Below are positions 26,998 to 34,867 of a DNA stretch of 45,960 bases, in pieces. The stretch's first letter is position 1. Every line of letters starts with the position of its first letter. The position numbers were made by a program, and so were the translations under genes. The notes beneath the pieces were generated by a model. That model was not told the DNA's origin. It saw nothing but the letters and a program-made list of their open reading frames with translations, and made no database searches. The DNA is from an uncultured SAR86 cluster bacterium (GTDB lineage Bacteria; Pseudomonadota; Gammaproteobacteria; Magnimaribacterales; D2472): the NCBI GenBank assembly GCA_902520725.1, contig CABYPB010000009.1, positions 1 through 45,960 of the forward strand, given 5' to 3'.

Positions 26998-27849
26998 ATG
27001 AAAAATGATAAGCTAACAAATTTTTTAAAAGGGTTTTCATTAGAAGTTACTCCAAGAGCGGCTGCTAAAATTGAAAATTTTTCAGAACTTATTCCAAAAG
27101 GAACACTGATTTATATTGCTCATATCGAAGGCACACCGATAGAAGAGATGGTTGAGACTGCTAAAAAAATAAATGATCAAGGATATTCGCCCATGCCTCA
27201 TTTTCCTGCTCGTATTATTAAAAATGAACAAGTATTACAAGATTGGATCTCTCAATATAAAAATGAAGCAAATGTTGAAAATGCACTTTTAATAGCAGGA
27301 GGCTCTAATAAACCTTATGGTGATTTTGATTCTTCAGTCCAGTTAATTGAATCTGAATTGTTCGATGTGGCTGGCTTTAAAAATTTACATATTGCAGGTC
27401 ATCCAGAAGGAAATAAAGATATTGATAACGATGGAACAACAAGTAATATTGATAAAGCTTTATCTTGGAAAAATGAGTTTAGTAAAAGAACTGATGCAAC
27501 TATGGCTATAACGACTCAGTTTTGTTTTGATTCAGAAACAGTAATAAATTGGGCTAATAATATTAAAAATAACGGAATAGACTTACCTATTCATATTGGT
27601 ATTGCTGGACCAGCTAAACTTCAGACACTATTAAAATATTCTCTTGAGTGTGGAGTTGGTGCTTCTATTAAAATTTTACAAAAAAGAGCAATGGATCTAA
27701 CGAAACTTTTACTTCCTTATAAGCCGACACAAATATTAAGTGAATTAGCAGAATATAAGTTTGATAATCCTGATTTTAATGTTGAAAAAGTTCATTTCTT
27801 TCCCTTGGGTGGTATAAAGCAAGTTAGTAAATTTGTAGAAGAAAGTTAA
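26998..27849 (+). CDS. Methylenetetrahydrofolate reductase-like (MetF fold) protein
   Basis: This 283-residue protein fits the MetF TIM-barrel family. It starts FSLEVTPRAAAKIENF, followed by GYSPMPHFPARII, NALLIAGGSNKPYGDF (the flavin-region GG) and NLHIAGHPEGN. The second half has AITTQFCFDSETVINW and IHIGIAGPAKLQTLLKY. MetF reduces methylene-THF to methyl-THF using FAD. The hallmark FEFFPP of true MetF is replaced by LEVTPR, so it may be one of the MetF-like proteins that handle C1 units from methylated substrates. It starts 18 bases after tRNA-Ser and is followed by 112 AT-rich bases. Family is secure, exact reaction is not. Confidence 0.8.
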   Translation: MKNDKLTNFLKGFSLEVTPRAAAKIENFSELIPKGTLIYIAHIEGTPIEEMVETAKKINDQGYSPMPHFPARIIKNEQVLQDWISQYKNEANVENALLIAGGSNKPYGDFDSSVQLIESELFDVAGFKNLHIAGHPEGNKDIDNDGTTSNIDKALSWKNEFSKRTDATMAITTQFCFDSETVINWANNIKNNGIDLPIHIGIAGPAKLQTLLKYSLECGVGASIKILQKRAMDLTKLLLPYKPTQILSELAEYKFDNPDFNVEKVHFFPLGGIKQVSKFVEES

Positions 27850-27961
27850 TTAAACATTCTTAATTAATTTATATATACATCCTTTACATAATTGTCACAT
27901 CCTATTAATAAACATAATGTATTATTTATATTCATATTTAATTAAATAGAGGAGAGAAAAT

Positions 27962-28366
27962 ATGGAAATGGAAATGTGGAATGTTTGGGCAACAAACAGA
28001 ATTCCAGGAGCAATTGGTGGTCTTACTACGATAATTGCTATTTGGGTTGCAGCTAGATTTGCAAGTGTTGCTTCTGAACAATCAGAGGAAAATAAAACTT
28101 TACTTGGTAAAGTGTTACTTACTTTATTTGGAGGATCTGTGATTCTTTGGGGAATTCAAATAAATCTTATGGCACAAGCTAATTGGTCTGTAACAGCTAA
28201 TGCATTTAAATCAATGAGTGAAGCAGGAATGGAAGTTAGTGACGGAGCTATGAAATTTGCTGAGAGATGGGGTGGAGAACCAAGTTTACTTAATCAACCC
28301 TTAACAATAGTTTTCTTTTTATCGGCTTTTGCAATTATTCTTTATCCAATTTGGTTTAAGAAGTAA
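27962..28366 (+). CDS. Small three-helix membrane protein, unknown function
   Basis: This 134-residue protein has three hydrophobic segments at about 17-36, 48-71 and 113-132. An acidic loop (SEQSEENK) lies between the first two, and a tryptophan- and methionine-rich amphipathic stretch before the third. No family was recognised. The gene looks well expressed: a strong GAGGAGAG ribosome site precedes the ATG and an intrinsic terminator follows (28379-28402). The 112-base upstream gap contains a TTGTCA element with AT-rich -10 candidates. It therefore forms its own transcription unit. Nearby MetF-like and citrulline genes give no functional hint. Confidence 0.8.
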   Translation: MEMEMWNVWATNRIPGAIGGLTTIIAIWVAARFASVASEQSEENKTLLGKVLLTLFGGSVILWGIQINLMAQANWSVTANAFKSMSEAGMEVSDGAMKFAERWGGEPSLLNQPLTIVFFLSAFAIILYPIWFKK

Positions 28367-28378
28367 CCATCATTAATG

Positions 28379-28402
28379 CGGAGGGGAGACCCTCCGTTTT
28401 TT
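28379..28402 (+). terminator. Intrinsic terminator
   Basis: A 7-bp GC-rich stem, CGGAGGG / CCCTCCG, with a GAGA tetraloop is followed by six T. It lies between the small membrane protein gene and the convergent ctlX-like gene and mainly serves the former. Confidence 0.9.
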
Positions 28403-29297
28403 AAAATAGTTCTGTAAGCATACATCTTGCTGAACCTCCACCATATTTTTCTATGGTTGGTATGTCAGAATGAATAATCTCTTTATAGCTTTCAAGAAGT
28501 CTATCTATCTGACTTTGATCCAAAGCCTTGTATGCAGTTGAAGATAGTATTAAAAAAAGCTCATTGTCTTTATTTTTTGCTTCTATAGCATTACCACAAA
28601 AGTTTTCAATTTGTTCTGCGCTGAGTTCAACAATATCATGAAATTCAGTAACCTTTTTCTTTACGTAATCTCTGTGATCTTCTTTGATAACATCAAAACA
28701 AATGCCAATAATATCAGTACCAACATACATTAAGACATCTGTATGATAAATAGGAGAACCGGTATGACTCTCTGTCTCAAATAATACAAGTTCAAAATCA
28801 TTATTTCGGCACCATATTATTAGTTGAACAGCATTAGTTCTTGGAGAAATTCCAGCATAGACAATTCTATTAACTCTATCAAAAACCATACTGCTAGTTG
28901 ATTCTAAAAAAATTTCTTTTTCTTCAAGGTAGGACATATCATCAGTTAATTCATATGTTTCAGTTAGATGCTCAATCATAGATAGCTTTTTTTCTTTTCT
29001 TCGATTTGGAGCCAACATACTAAATATTTGCATAGTTTTATTCTGAAATGTTATGAACCAATTTGGAAAAATATGATCAGGACAATCTTTTGAACCTTTT
29101 AGGCTTGTTACTTTTATTCCTTTCTTTTCAATTTTATTTTTAAGATTGTGAAATTCAGTTAGTGCCTTTCCAGCAACATCTTCCGGAGTCTCATCAGTAA
29201 CTTCTTTTTGGTAGTGATTTGTATATGAAGTTTGTTCGTTCGAATAGAAAGATTCAGGCTCAATCATAAATAGGTGTGATGTTGATTGGTTATTCAT
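28401..29297 (-). CDS. Arginine deiminase-fold hydrolase, CtlX-like (putative citrulline ureidase)
   Basis: This 298-residue guanidino-group-modifying enzyme has FLESTSSMVFD, HTGSPIYHTDVLMYVG with a catalytic-type His, and a C-terminal GGGSARCM with Cys292 as nucleophile. This matches the CtlX family (arginine deiminase-related). Family members studied in Francisella, as I recall, hydrolyse citrulline to ornithine, CO2 and ammonia. The divergent neighbour 42 bases away is an ornithine aminotransferase, the next step for the ornithine released, which supports that role. Arginine dihydrolase or amidinotransferase activity remain alternatives. The N-terminus HLFMIEPESFYSN is the usual substrate-lid region. 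Confidence 0.82.
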   Translation of the reverse strand: MNNQSTSHLFMIEPESFYSNEQTSYTNHYQKEVTDETPEDVAGKALTEFHNLKNKIEKKGIKVTSLKGSKDCPDHIFPNWFITFQNKTMQIFSMLAPNRRKEKKLSMIEHLTETYELTDDMSYLEEKEIFLESTSSMVFDRVNRIVYAGISPRTNAVQLIIWCRNNDFELVLFETESHTGSPIYHTDVLMYVGTDIIGICFDVIKEDHRDYVKKKVTEFHDIVELSAEQIENFCGNAIEAKNKDNELFLILSSTAYKALDQSQIDRLLESYKEIIHSDIPTIEKYGGGSARCMLTELF

Positions 29298-29339
29298 ATC
29301 TTTCCTTGCTGATAATATTTATGTGGTTAAAATACACTC

Positions 29340-30575
29340 ATGTCATTAAGTTTACAAGACGAATATATCAAAAGAGAATCTCTTTATGGTGCACAAAATT
29401 ATTCACCTCTTTCAGTTGTTTTGGAGCGAGGGGAAGGCGTGTATCTCTGGGACGTAGATGGTAATAAATATCTAGATATGGTCTCAGCATATTCAGCTGT
29501 AAGTCATGGCCATTCTCATCCCGAATTAATAAAAACCATTCAAGATCAAGCACAAAAATTAGCAATAACTTCCAGAGCTTTTTACACCGAACCGTTTGCA
29601 AATTTTCTACAGTCACTTTCCAAGGTTTCAGGATTTGAATCTGTTTTGACAATGAATACAGGAGCAGAAGCAGTTGAAACCGCAATAAAAGCTGCAAGAA
29701 GATGGGGATATTTTACAAAAGGGATTCCAGAGAACAAAGCTGAAATAATTGTTGCTGATGGTAATTTTCATGGAAGAACAACAACTATAGTTGGCTTCTC
29801 ATCAGACAAATCTTACAAAGATGGTTTTGGTCCATTTTCTAGTGGGTTTGTAGAAGCGAAATATTGTTGGTCAGAATGTGATATTAATGAATCAATAGCT
29901 TCATTTAAAAAAATGATCAATAAAAACACATGCGCTGTTCTTGTTGAACCAATCCAAGGAGAGGCAGGAATAAGAGTTCCTCAAGATGGATGGCTTCTAA
30001 AATTAAGGGAGTTATGCACTTCTAATAATGTATTACTAATACTCGATGAAATTCAATCTGGGCTAGGCAGGACTGGTAAATTATTTGCGTACCAGCATGA
30101 GAATATTAAACCCGATGGACTCATTCTTGGAAAAGCACTTGGAGGCGCTATGCTTCCAATATCTGCATTTTTGAGTTCAAAAGAAGTTATGGATCATTTT
30201 AATGCAGGGTCTCATGGTTCTACTTTTGGAGGCAATCCACTTGCAACCAAAGTAGCAAGCAGGGCGCTTGAGCTTTTATATGAAGATAATTTAATAGAAA
30301 ACAGTCATATTTTAGGAGATTATTTTAAATCGAAATTAAAATCTATAGATAATAAAATCATTAAAGATGTTAGAGGGAAGGGGTTATGGATTGGAATGGA
30401 GCTTAACGAATCGGAGGTTAATGCTAAGGACCTTTGCCTAATGCTTTTAAATGAAGGGATTCTTTGCAAAGAAACTCATAAAACCGTAATAAGATTTGCT
30501 CCACCTCTTATGATTACAAAAGATCAATTGGACTCGGCTATTAAGAAGATCACAAAGGTTGTTAGATCTATTTAA
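29340..30575 (+). CDS. rocD: Ornithine aminotransferase (class III, PLP)
   Basis: This 411-residue enzyme moves the delta-amino group of ornithine to 2-oxoglutarate, giving glutamate semialdehyde. The RocD pattern is clear: SLYGAQNYSPLSVVLERGEG, DMVSAYSAVSHGHSHP, MNTGAEAVETAIKAARRWGY and GNFHGRTTTIVGFSSD. DEIQSGLGRTG and LILGKALGGAMLP (the PLP-lysine near residue 260) follow. It pairs with the divergent ctlX-like gene in a citrulline-to-ornithine-to-glutamate route. Its stop codon overlaps the start of a small ogt-like gene (TAATG), so both share one mRNA. Confidence 0.93.
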   Translation: MSLSLQDEYIKRESLYGAQNYSPLSVVLERGEGVYLWDVDGNKYLDMVSAYSAVSHGHSHPELIKTIQDQAQKLAITSRAFYTEPFANFLQSLSKVSGFESVLTMNTGAEAVETAIKAARRWGYFTKGIPENKAEIIVADGNFHGRTTTIVGFSSDKSYKDGFGPFSSGFVEAKYCWSECDINESIASFKKMINKNTCAVLVEPIQGEAGIRVPQDGWLLKLRELCTSNNVLLILDEIQSGLGRTGKLFAYQHENIKPDGLILGKALGGAMLPISAFLSSKEVMDHFNAGSHGSTFGGNPLATKVASRALELLYEDNLIENSHILGDYFKSKLKSIDNKIIKDVRGKGLWIGMELNESEVNAKDLCLMLLNEGILCKETHKTVIRFAPPLMITKDQLDSAIKKITKVVRSI

Positions 30576-30841
30576 TGTTAATCAATTCTAATTTTAAAAA
30601 ACTGGTCTTTGAAAAAATAGATAAAATTCCATATGGCGAGACGAGATCCTATAAAGATATTGCCATAGCAATAGGTAAGCCAAACTCATATAGAGCTGTA
30701 GCAAATGCATGTGCTAAAAATCCAATTCCAATTGTAAGGCCTTGTCATAGAGTAATACGTTCTGATGGAAAAATTGGAGGTTACAGCGCCAAGGGAGGCA
30801 TTGTATTAAAAAGAGCTTTGCTAAAGTGTGAGTCTTTTTAG
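30575..30841 (+). CDS. Minimal MGMT/Ogt-domain protein
   Basis: This 88-residue protein is just the DNA-binding/active-site domain of the O6-alkylguanine methyltransferase family. It shows IPYGETRSYKDIA, then RAVANACAKNP (recognition helix and arginine finger) and IVRPCHRVIRSDGKIGGYS. The alkyl-acceptor Cys57 is intact, unlike alkyltransferase-like ATL proteins where it is replaced. The N-terminal domain of Ada/Ogt (about 80 residues) is absent. It may be a genuine small repair or damage-flagging protein. It is translationally coupled to rocD by a TAATG overlap and its stop overlaps the convergent metalloprotease gene by four bases. Confidence 0.88.
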   Translation: MLINSNFKKLVFEKIDKIPYGETRSYKDIAIAIGKPNSYRAVANACAKNPIPIVRPCHRVIRSDGKIGGYSAKGGIVLKRALLKCESF

Positions 30842-33315
30842 TCTTCTAGTGCTTTAGATGCTTTCCAATTTAAAAATCTATAATGAACTTTTGTTTTTGA
30901 ATCACCATATGGAATCTTAGTAAAGTTTCTTATATCAACAAGCGATGCATAAATAGCTGATTTAGAAATTTCATCATAATCATTTTCATCCAAGGCACCA
31001 ATTAGACTATCAACATACTTTGATTGAAGCCCCATCTTAAAAGTTGTAGGAATTTCTCTTTGAACAAAAATGCCATCAAATAAATCACTCAAAACCTCAT
31101 CAGGTAAATAAGTATTTCCATACTGAGAGCTATCTACTAATCTTTTCATGACAGTAGGGTGAAGAATATGCGAAACAGCTCTTCCTTGAAGACTTAAAAC
31201 TAAATCATGAAGCTGAGGATCTTCGTTACCTCGTCTTCCTGAACTATATGCTGCTCTTTTTTCGCTTTGAAGATATTTGAGTAAATTTTCATCAAATGTA
31301 AAAGCATTATTTGATAAGAGTTTTTCTATTATTAAATTCATGGCTTTCTTCTGATCTTCATATGATACAGCTTCAAAAGGAGTCATATCTATATTGGAAT
31401 CATTAACAATTCTATTTGAATAAACTCCACCAATGAGTTTTACAACACCATCAAAAAATCTTCCTTTTTCCCTTGTCAGGCTATAAAAAGCAGATCTGAA
31501 TTCTGTTGAAGTTTCCCCATCAACAAGAAAAATACTTGGTAACTCAGCAATTTTTGCATCTAAAATATTTATACGGTCAGATGTATAAGATATTGGATCA
31601 CTAGACATATCATAACGAAGATTTCTTGGATCAATATTCACCCCTGGAGAGGACATTGCATCTCCATCGGTTCCAAAAATGTATTCTGGTTGAGAAGACT
31701 TTGAGAGAATACTTTCTCTTTGCTCGTCACTAAGATTTGGAGTATACCCAAACTCAATTGCCCACATATCATATGAGCCAGGTCCGGAAGGAAAGTAATT
31801 ACCTTGTGCAATTCCTTCAGGAGCAAGGTTTATTGGATCATAGTCCATTACAGAACCAATGTGGTTATCACCAGTTACGGATACATCATGTATTTCCTCA
31901 GCATCGTATATCCAACTTGATTTAAAGTTATGTCTTAAACCTAGCGTATGTCCAACTTCATGCATAGTAAGAGATACAATCCATTGCTCTAGTGGGTCAT
32001 TATCTTCAGAATATCCCCATAATTTTCTATAGGTATATCCTCTTTTTATAGCATTAAACTCTTGGACAATATCGGCAGCTATAATTTCACCAGTTCTAGG
32101 ATTTGCAACACTTGGGCCATATCCTGAATACCTTGGACTAGGAGTTGAAGCCCACCTTACAACATTATATTTAACATCGCCTGCATCCCACTCAGCATCA
32201 TCGGGTTGTATTTTTGCAACTACGGCATTTTTAAAACCAGCTTTTTCAAAAGCTCTATTCCAGCCTTCAATTCCTTTTACAACAAATGGACGGATTTCTT
32301 CAGGGGTTGAATTTTCTACCCAGTAAACAATCGGTTCTACAGGCTCTGATAGTTCTGCTTCAGGATCTTTTTTTATAAGCCTCCATCTATTCATCAAATC
32401 TCTAGCATTATTTGAATCATATGTTGATAAGTCAGTAACCTTTTCTGAAAAGTAGCCAATTCTTTGATCAGCAACTCTAGGTTCAAAATTATCATCTGGC
32501 ATTTCTACAAAATTATGAAGACTATCTATAAATGTATATCTTTTATCTGCAACTGAATCTACAGAACCACCAGCTTTTGGCTTTGGATTATAAAAACCAT
32601 ACCTAACTTTAAAAGAAGTGTTTTTTTCATAATTTCTTACTTTATCTATATATGTTTTTGATTTATCTGGTCTTCCAAGTATTAAGTTGTAATATTCCAT
32701 ATATTCTTTTGGGATGTTTGGCGTAAGACTAACAAGCATCTCACTCAAAAACATTGAATCTATGCTGATTAAGTATTTTAATTCTTCATTTACAACTACA
32801 GAAAATCTTCCTAGAAATGCTTCAATAATATTTGTTATTTTTGACTGAGAGATTTTATTGGACTCATCATATATAAACTTTGTATTTTTTTTATACAAAC
32901 CAATATCTTCTTTAAACTTTCTAAATTCGAATATAGAACCGTCGCCTAAATCGCCTCCACTTGGACCAGCATCAGTAGGCCCATTTAAAATGTAATTAAA
33001 GTAAATGAATTCTTTATTTAGCTGATCTTCATTAATAATCAAATAGTACTTATCTTTCTCAGTTTCATGAAGAACTTCCATAAAACCGCTAATAGTTTTA
33101 TATTCACCATCTTCTAAAAACTCTTCTATAGTTTTATATTCCTTTTTCTTTCCAGGCATTCCTTTTGGTTTTTTTGACACTGCATCATCAGTTTTTGCTT
33201 CAGATGAGGCTGTATTTTCATCTTCTTCTGCAAACAAGACGTTTGAATAAACATTAGAACCAATAAAGATTATTGATAATAAAAATATTTTTAGTAGTTT
33301 AGAATTTTTTTTCAT
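30838..33315 (-). CDS. Exported zinc metalloprotease (DUF5117/DUF5118-type)
   Basis: I place the start at ATG 33315, preceded by AAGGA, rather than the upstream ATG at 33339. This gives an 825-residue protein beginning with MKKNSKLLKIFLLSIIF, a signal peptide. A middle region with GGSVDSVADKRYTF and GIEGWNRAFEKAGFKNA precedes the metzincin motif HEVGHTLGLRHN and a downstream SVMDYDPIN turn. The domain order (DUF5118, DUF5117, zincin, C-terminal helical) is that of large secreted zinc-dependent proteases common in marine Proteobacteria and Bacteroidetes. It probably works in the periplasm or at the cell surface; substrates unknown. It overlaps ogt by four bases and is divergent from the SDR gene. 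Confidence 0.88.
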   Translation of the reverse strand: MKKNSKLLKIFLLSIIFIGSNVYSNVLFAEEDENTASSEAKTDDAVSKKPKGMPGKKKEYKTIEEFLEDGEYKTISGFMEVLHETEKDKYYLIINEDQLNKEFIYFNYILNGPTDAGPSGGDLGDGSIFEFRKFKEDIGLYKKNTKFIYDESNKISQSKITNIIEAFLGRFSVVVNEELKYLISIDSMFLSEMLVSLTPNIPKEYMEYYNLILGRPDKSKTYIDKVRNYEKNTSFKVRYGFYNPKPKAGGSVDSVADKRYTFIDSLHNFVEMPDDNFEPRVADQRIGYFSEKVTDLSTYDSNNARDLMNRWRLIKKDPEAELSEPVEPIVYWVENSTPEEIRPFVVKGIEGWNRAFEKAGFKNAVVAKIQPDDAEWDAGDVKYNVVRWASTPSPRYSGYGPSVANPRTGEIIAADIVQEFNAIKRGYTYRKLWGYSEDNDPLEQWIVSLTMHEVGHTLGLRHNFKSSWIYDAEEIHDVSVTGDNHIGSVMDYDPINLAPEGIAQGNYFPSGPGSYDMWAIEFGYTPNLSDEQRESILSKSSQPEYIFGTDGDAMSSPGVNIDPRNLRYDMSSDPISYTSDRINILDAKIAELPSIFLVDGETSTEFRSAFYSLTREKGRFFDGVVKLIGGVYSNRIVNDSNIDMTPFEAVSYEDQKKAMNLIIEKLLSNNAFTFDENLLKYLQSEKRAAYSSGRRGNEDPQLHDLVLSLQGRAVSHILHPTVMKRLVDSSQYGNTYLPDEVLSDLFDGIFVQREIPTTFKMGLQSKYVDSLIGALDENDYDEISKSAIYASLVDIRNFTKIPYGDSKTKVHYRFLNWKASKALED

Positions 33316-33375
33316 ATATAAAGTCCTTAAAATGAGCATGTAATTCTATCCTAGAAAGAGGCTTACTGATAGTAT

Positions 33376-34182
33376 ATGTATATGAAAAATTCTTATGCAT
33401 TAATAACTGGGGCATCTTCAGGAATAGGTTTAGAAATTGCTAAAAATCTTGCCAGAAGAGGTTACAACATAATTTTAACTGCTCGTCGAACAGAATTACT
33501 TCAATCTCTTGCCAATGAAATTACAAATGAAAATGGTGTGCACGTTGACCTGATATCAATGGATTTAAGTAAATATGATGCACCACAAAAAATATTTGAA
33601 TTTTGTGAATCAAAAAATTATCAAATTGATATATTAGTTAACAATGCTGGGTATGGCATAAAGACATCCTTTCATGAAACTAGTATTGAGGCAGAAGAAG
33701 ACTTCATAAGAGTTTTAGGGACGTCAGTAATTATGTTAACAAAGCTTTTCATTCCAAAAATGATTTCAAATGGTGGAGGTAAAATCATGATTGTTTCTTC
33801 GGTTGCATCATTTGCAGCACCCTCGGCAATTCAACCCCTTTATGGACCAATTAAGACTTTTATGAATAGATTTAGTGATTCAATAAACATAAATTATAAA
33901 CATAAAGGCATCACTTCAACTTCTGTATGTCCAGGATTTACAACTACTGGTTTTCATACTGCAAGCGGAGTGCAAGAAGAAATGGACAGAGTTCCTAAAT
34001 TTATGGTGTTTTCTGCGGCAAGAATTGCCCAAGAAGGAATAGAAGCAACTCTTGCAGGAAAGAGTCTATGTGTGCCAACAAAAACATATAAATTTTTAGT
34101 ATTTATGTTAAAAAATATCCCTCAATCAATTTTAAGACTTATTGGGACAGCTTTGGCTCCAGGAAGATATGACAGAAATTAA
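33376..34182 (+). CDS. Short-chain dehydrogenase/reductase (SDR)
   Basis: This 268-residue classical SDR has the NAD(P)-binding TGASSGIG at 11-18, NNAG at 89-92, catalytic Ser about 141 (MIVSSVAS) and Tyr156-x3-Lys160 (YGPIK). LTARRTELL after the second strand, with arginines, favours NADP. The C-terminus carries an extra hydrophobic segment (FLVFMLKNIPQSILRLIG), so membrane association is possible. An ATG two codons later (33382) is an alternative start. It is divergent from the metalloprotease gene and convergent with the metallo-hydrolase gene, overlapping by four bases. Substrate unknown. Confidence 0.9.
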   Translation: MYMKNSYALITGASSGIGLEIAKNLARRGYNIILTARRTELLQSLANEITNENGVHVDLISMDLSKYDAPQKIFEFCESKNYQIDILVNNAGYGIKTSFHETSIEAEEDFIRVLGTSVIMLTKLFIPKMISNGGGKIMIVSSVASFAAPSAIQPLYGPIKTFMNRFSDSININYKHKGITSTSVCPGFTTTGFHTASGVQEEMDRVPKFMVFSAARIAQEGIEATLAGKSLCVPTKTYKFLVFMLKNIPQSILRLIGTALAPGRYDRN

Positions 34183-34829
34183 TTTAAACCAAGAACTTTA
34201 TCTGAAACAAATGGATTATTAGCTCTTTCAGCTTCAAACGTTGAAACAGGGCCATGACCCGGAATGAAATCAATATTATTTCCAAGGGGCCATAACTTTT
34301 CTTTAACTGAATTTATAAGTTGATCGAAGTTCCCACCTGGCAAATCTGTTCTGCCAATAGAACCATTAAATAAAACATCACCAACAACAGCTAAATTATT
34401 TTCTTTACTAAAAAATATAATATGACCTGGTGTATGCCCAGGACAGAAAAAAATCTCTAAAACTTCATTCCCAATTTTTATGACATCTCCTTCATTGAGC
34501 CACTCATGAGGATGACAATTTTTTGATGGGAGGCCAAACATTTCTCCTTGTTTTTGAAGTTCATCAAGAAGAAATTTATCCTCTTTATGAGGACCATGAA
34601 TCTCTACATTAAGTATTTCAGATAGTTCGGTGGCACCTCCCGCATGATCAATGTGCCCATGAGTTAGGAGAATTTTATCTGGTATTAATTTATTATTTTT
34701 TGCAATATTCATTAAAAGTTCAATATCACCACCTGGGTCAACAATGGCACATTTTTTTGTTTCATCACAATATAATATTGAGGAATTTTGTTGAAAAGGA
34801 GTGACGGGCTGAATAAAAGCTTTTAACAT
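34179..34829 (-). CDS. MBL-fold metallo-hydrolase (glyoxalase II-like, YcbL type)
   Basis: This 216-residue protein has the metallo-beta-lactamase core THGHIDHAGG (His57, His59, Asp61, His62), CPGHTPGHI with the next His and VVGDVLF with the bridging Asp. A final FIPGHGP follows. The GSIGRTDLPGG segment and the short length fit the YcbL/type II glyoxalase-II-like subgroup, which hydrolyses thioesters with two metals. No rhodanese or persulfide dioxygenase features were seen. The stop overlaps the convergent SDR by four bases, and the start is 38 bases from the divergent membrane-protein gene. Confidence 0.9.
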   Translation of the reverse strand: MLKAFIQPVTPFQQNSSILYCDETKKCAIVDPGGDIELLMNIAKNNKLIPDKILLTHGHIDHAGGATELSEILNVEIHGPHKEDKFLLDELQKQGEMFGLPSKNCHPHEWLNEGDVIKIGNEVLEIFFCPGHTPGHIIFFSKENNLAVVGDVLFNGSIGRTDLPGGNFDQLINSVKEKLWPLGNNIDFIPGHGPVSTFEAERANNPFVSDKVLGLN

Positions 34830-34867
34830 ATTTATACTGATTTATTATTTAAATAATTATAACCACA

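Noticed and set aside
29276-29697. Two open frames (one on each strand) around the rocD start
   Set aside because: Both overlap conserved RocD residues in other frames; no protein features.
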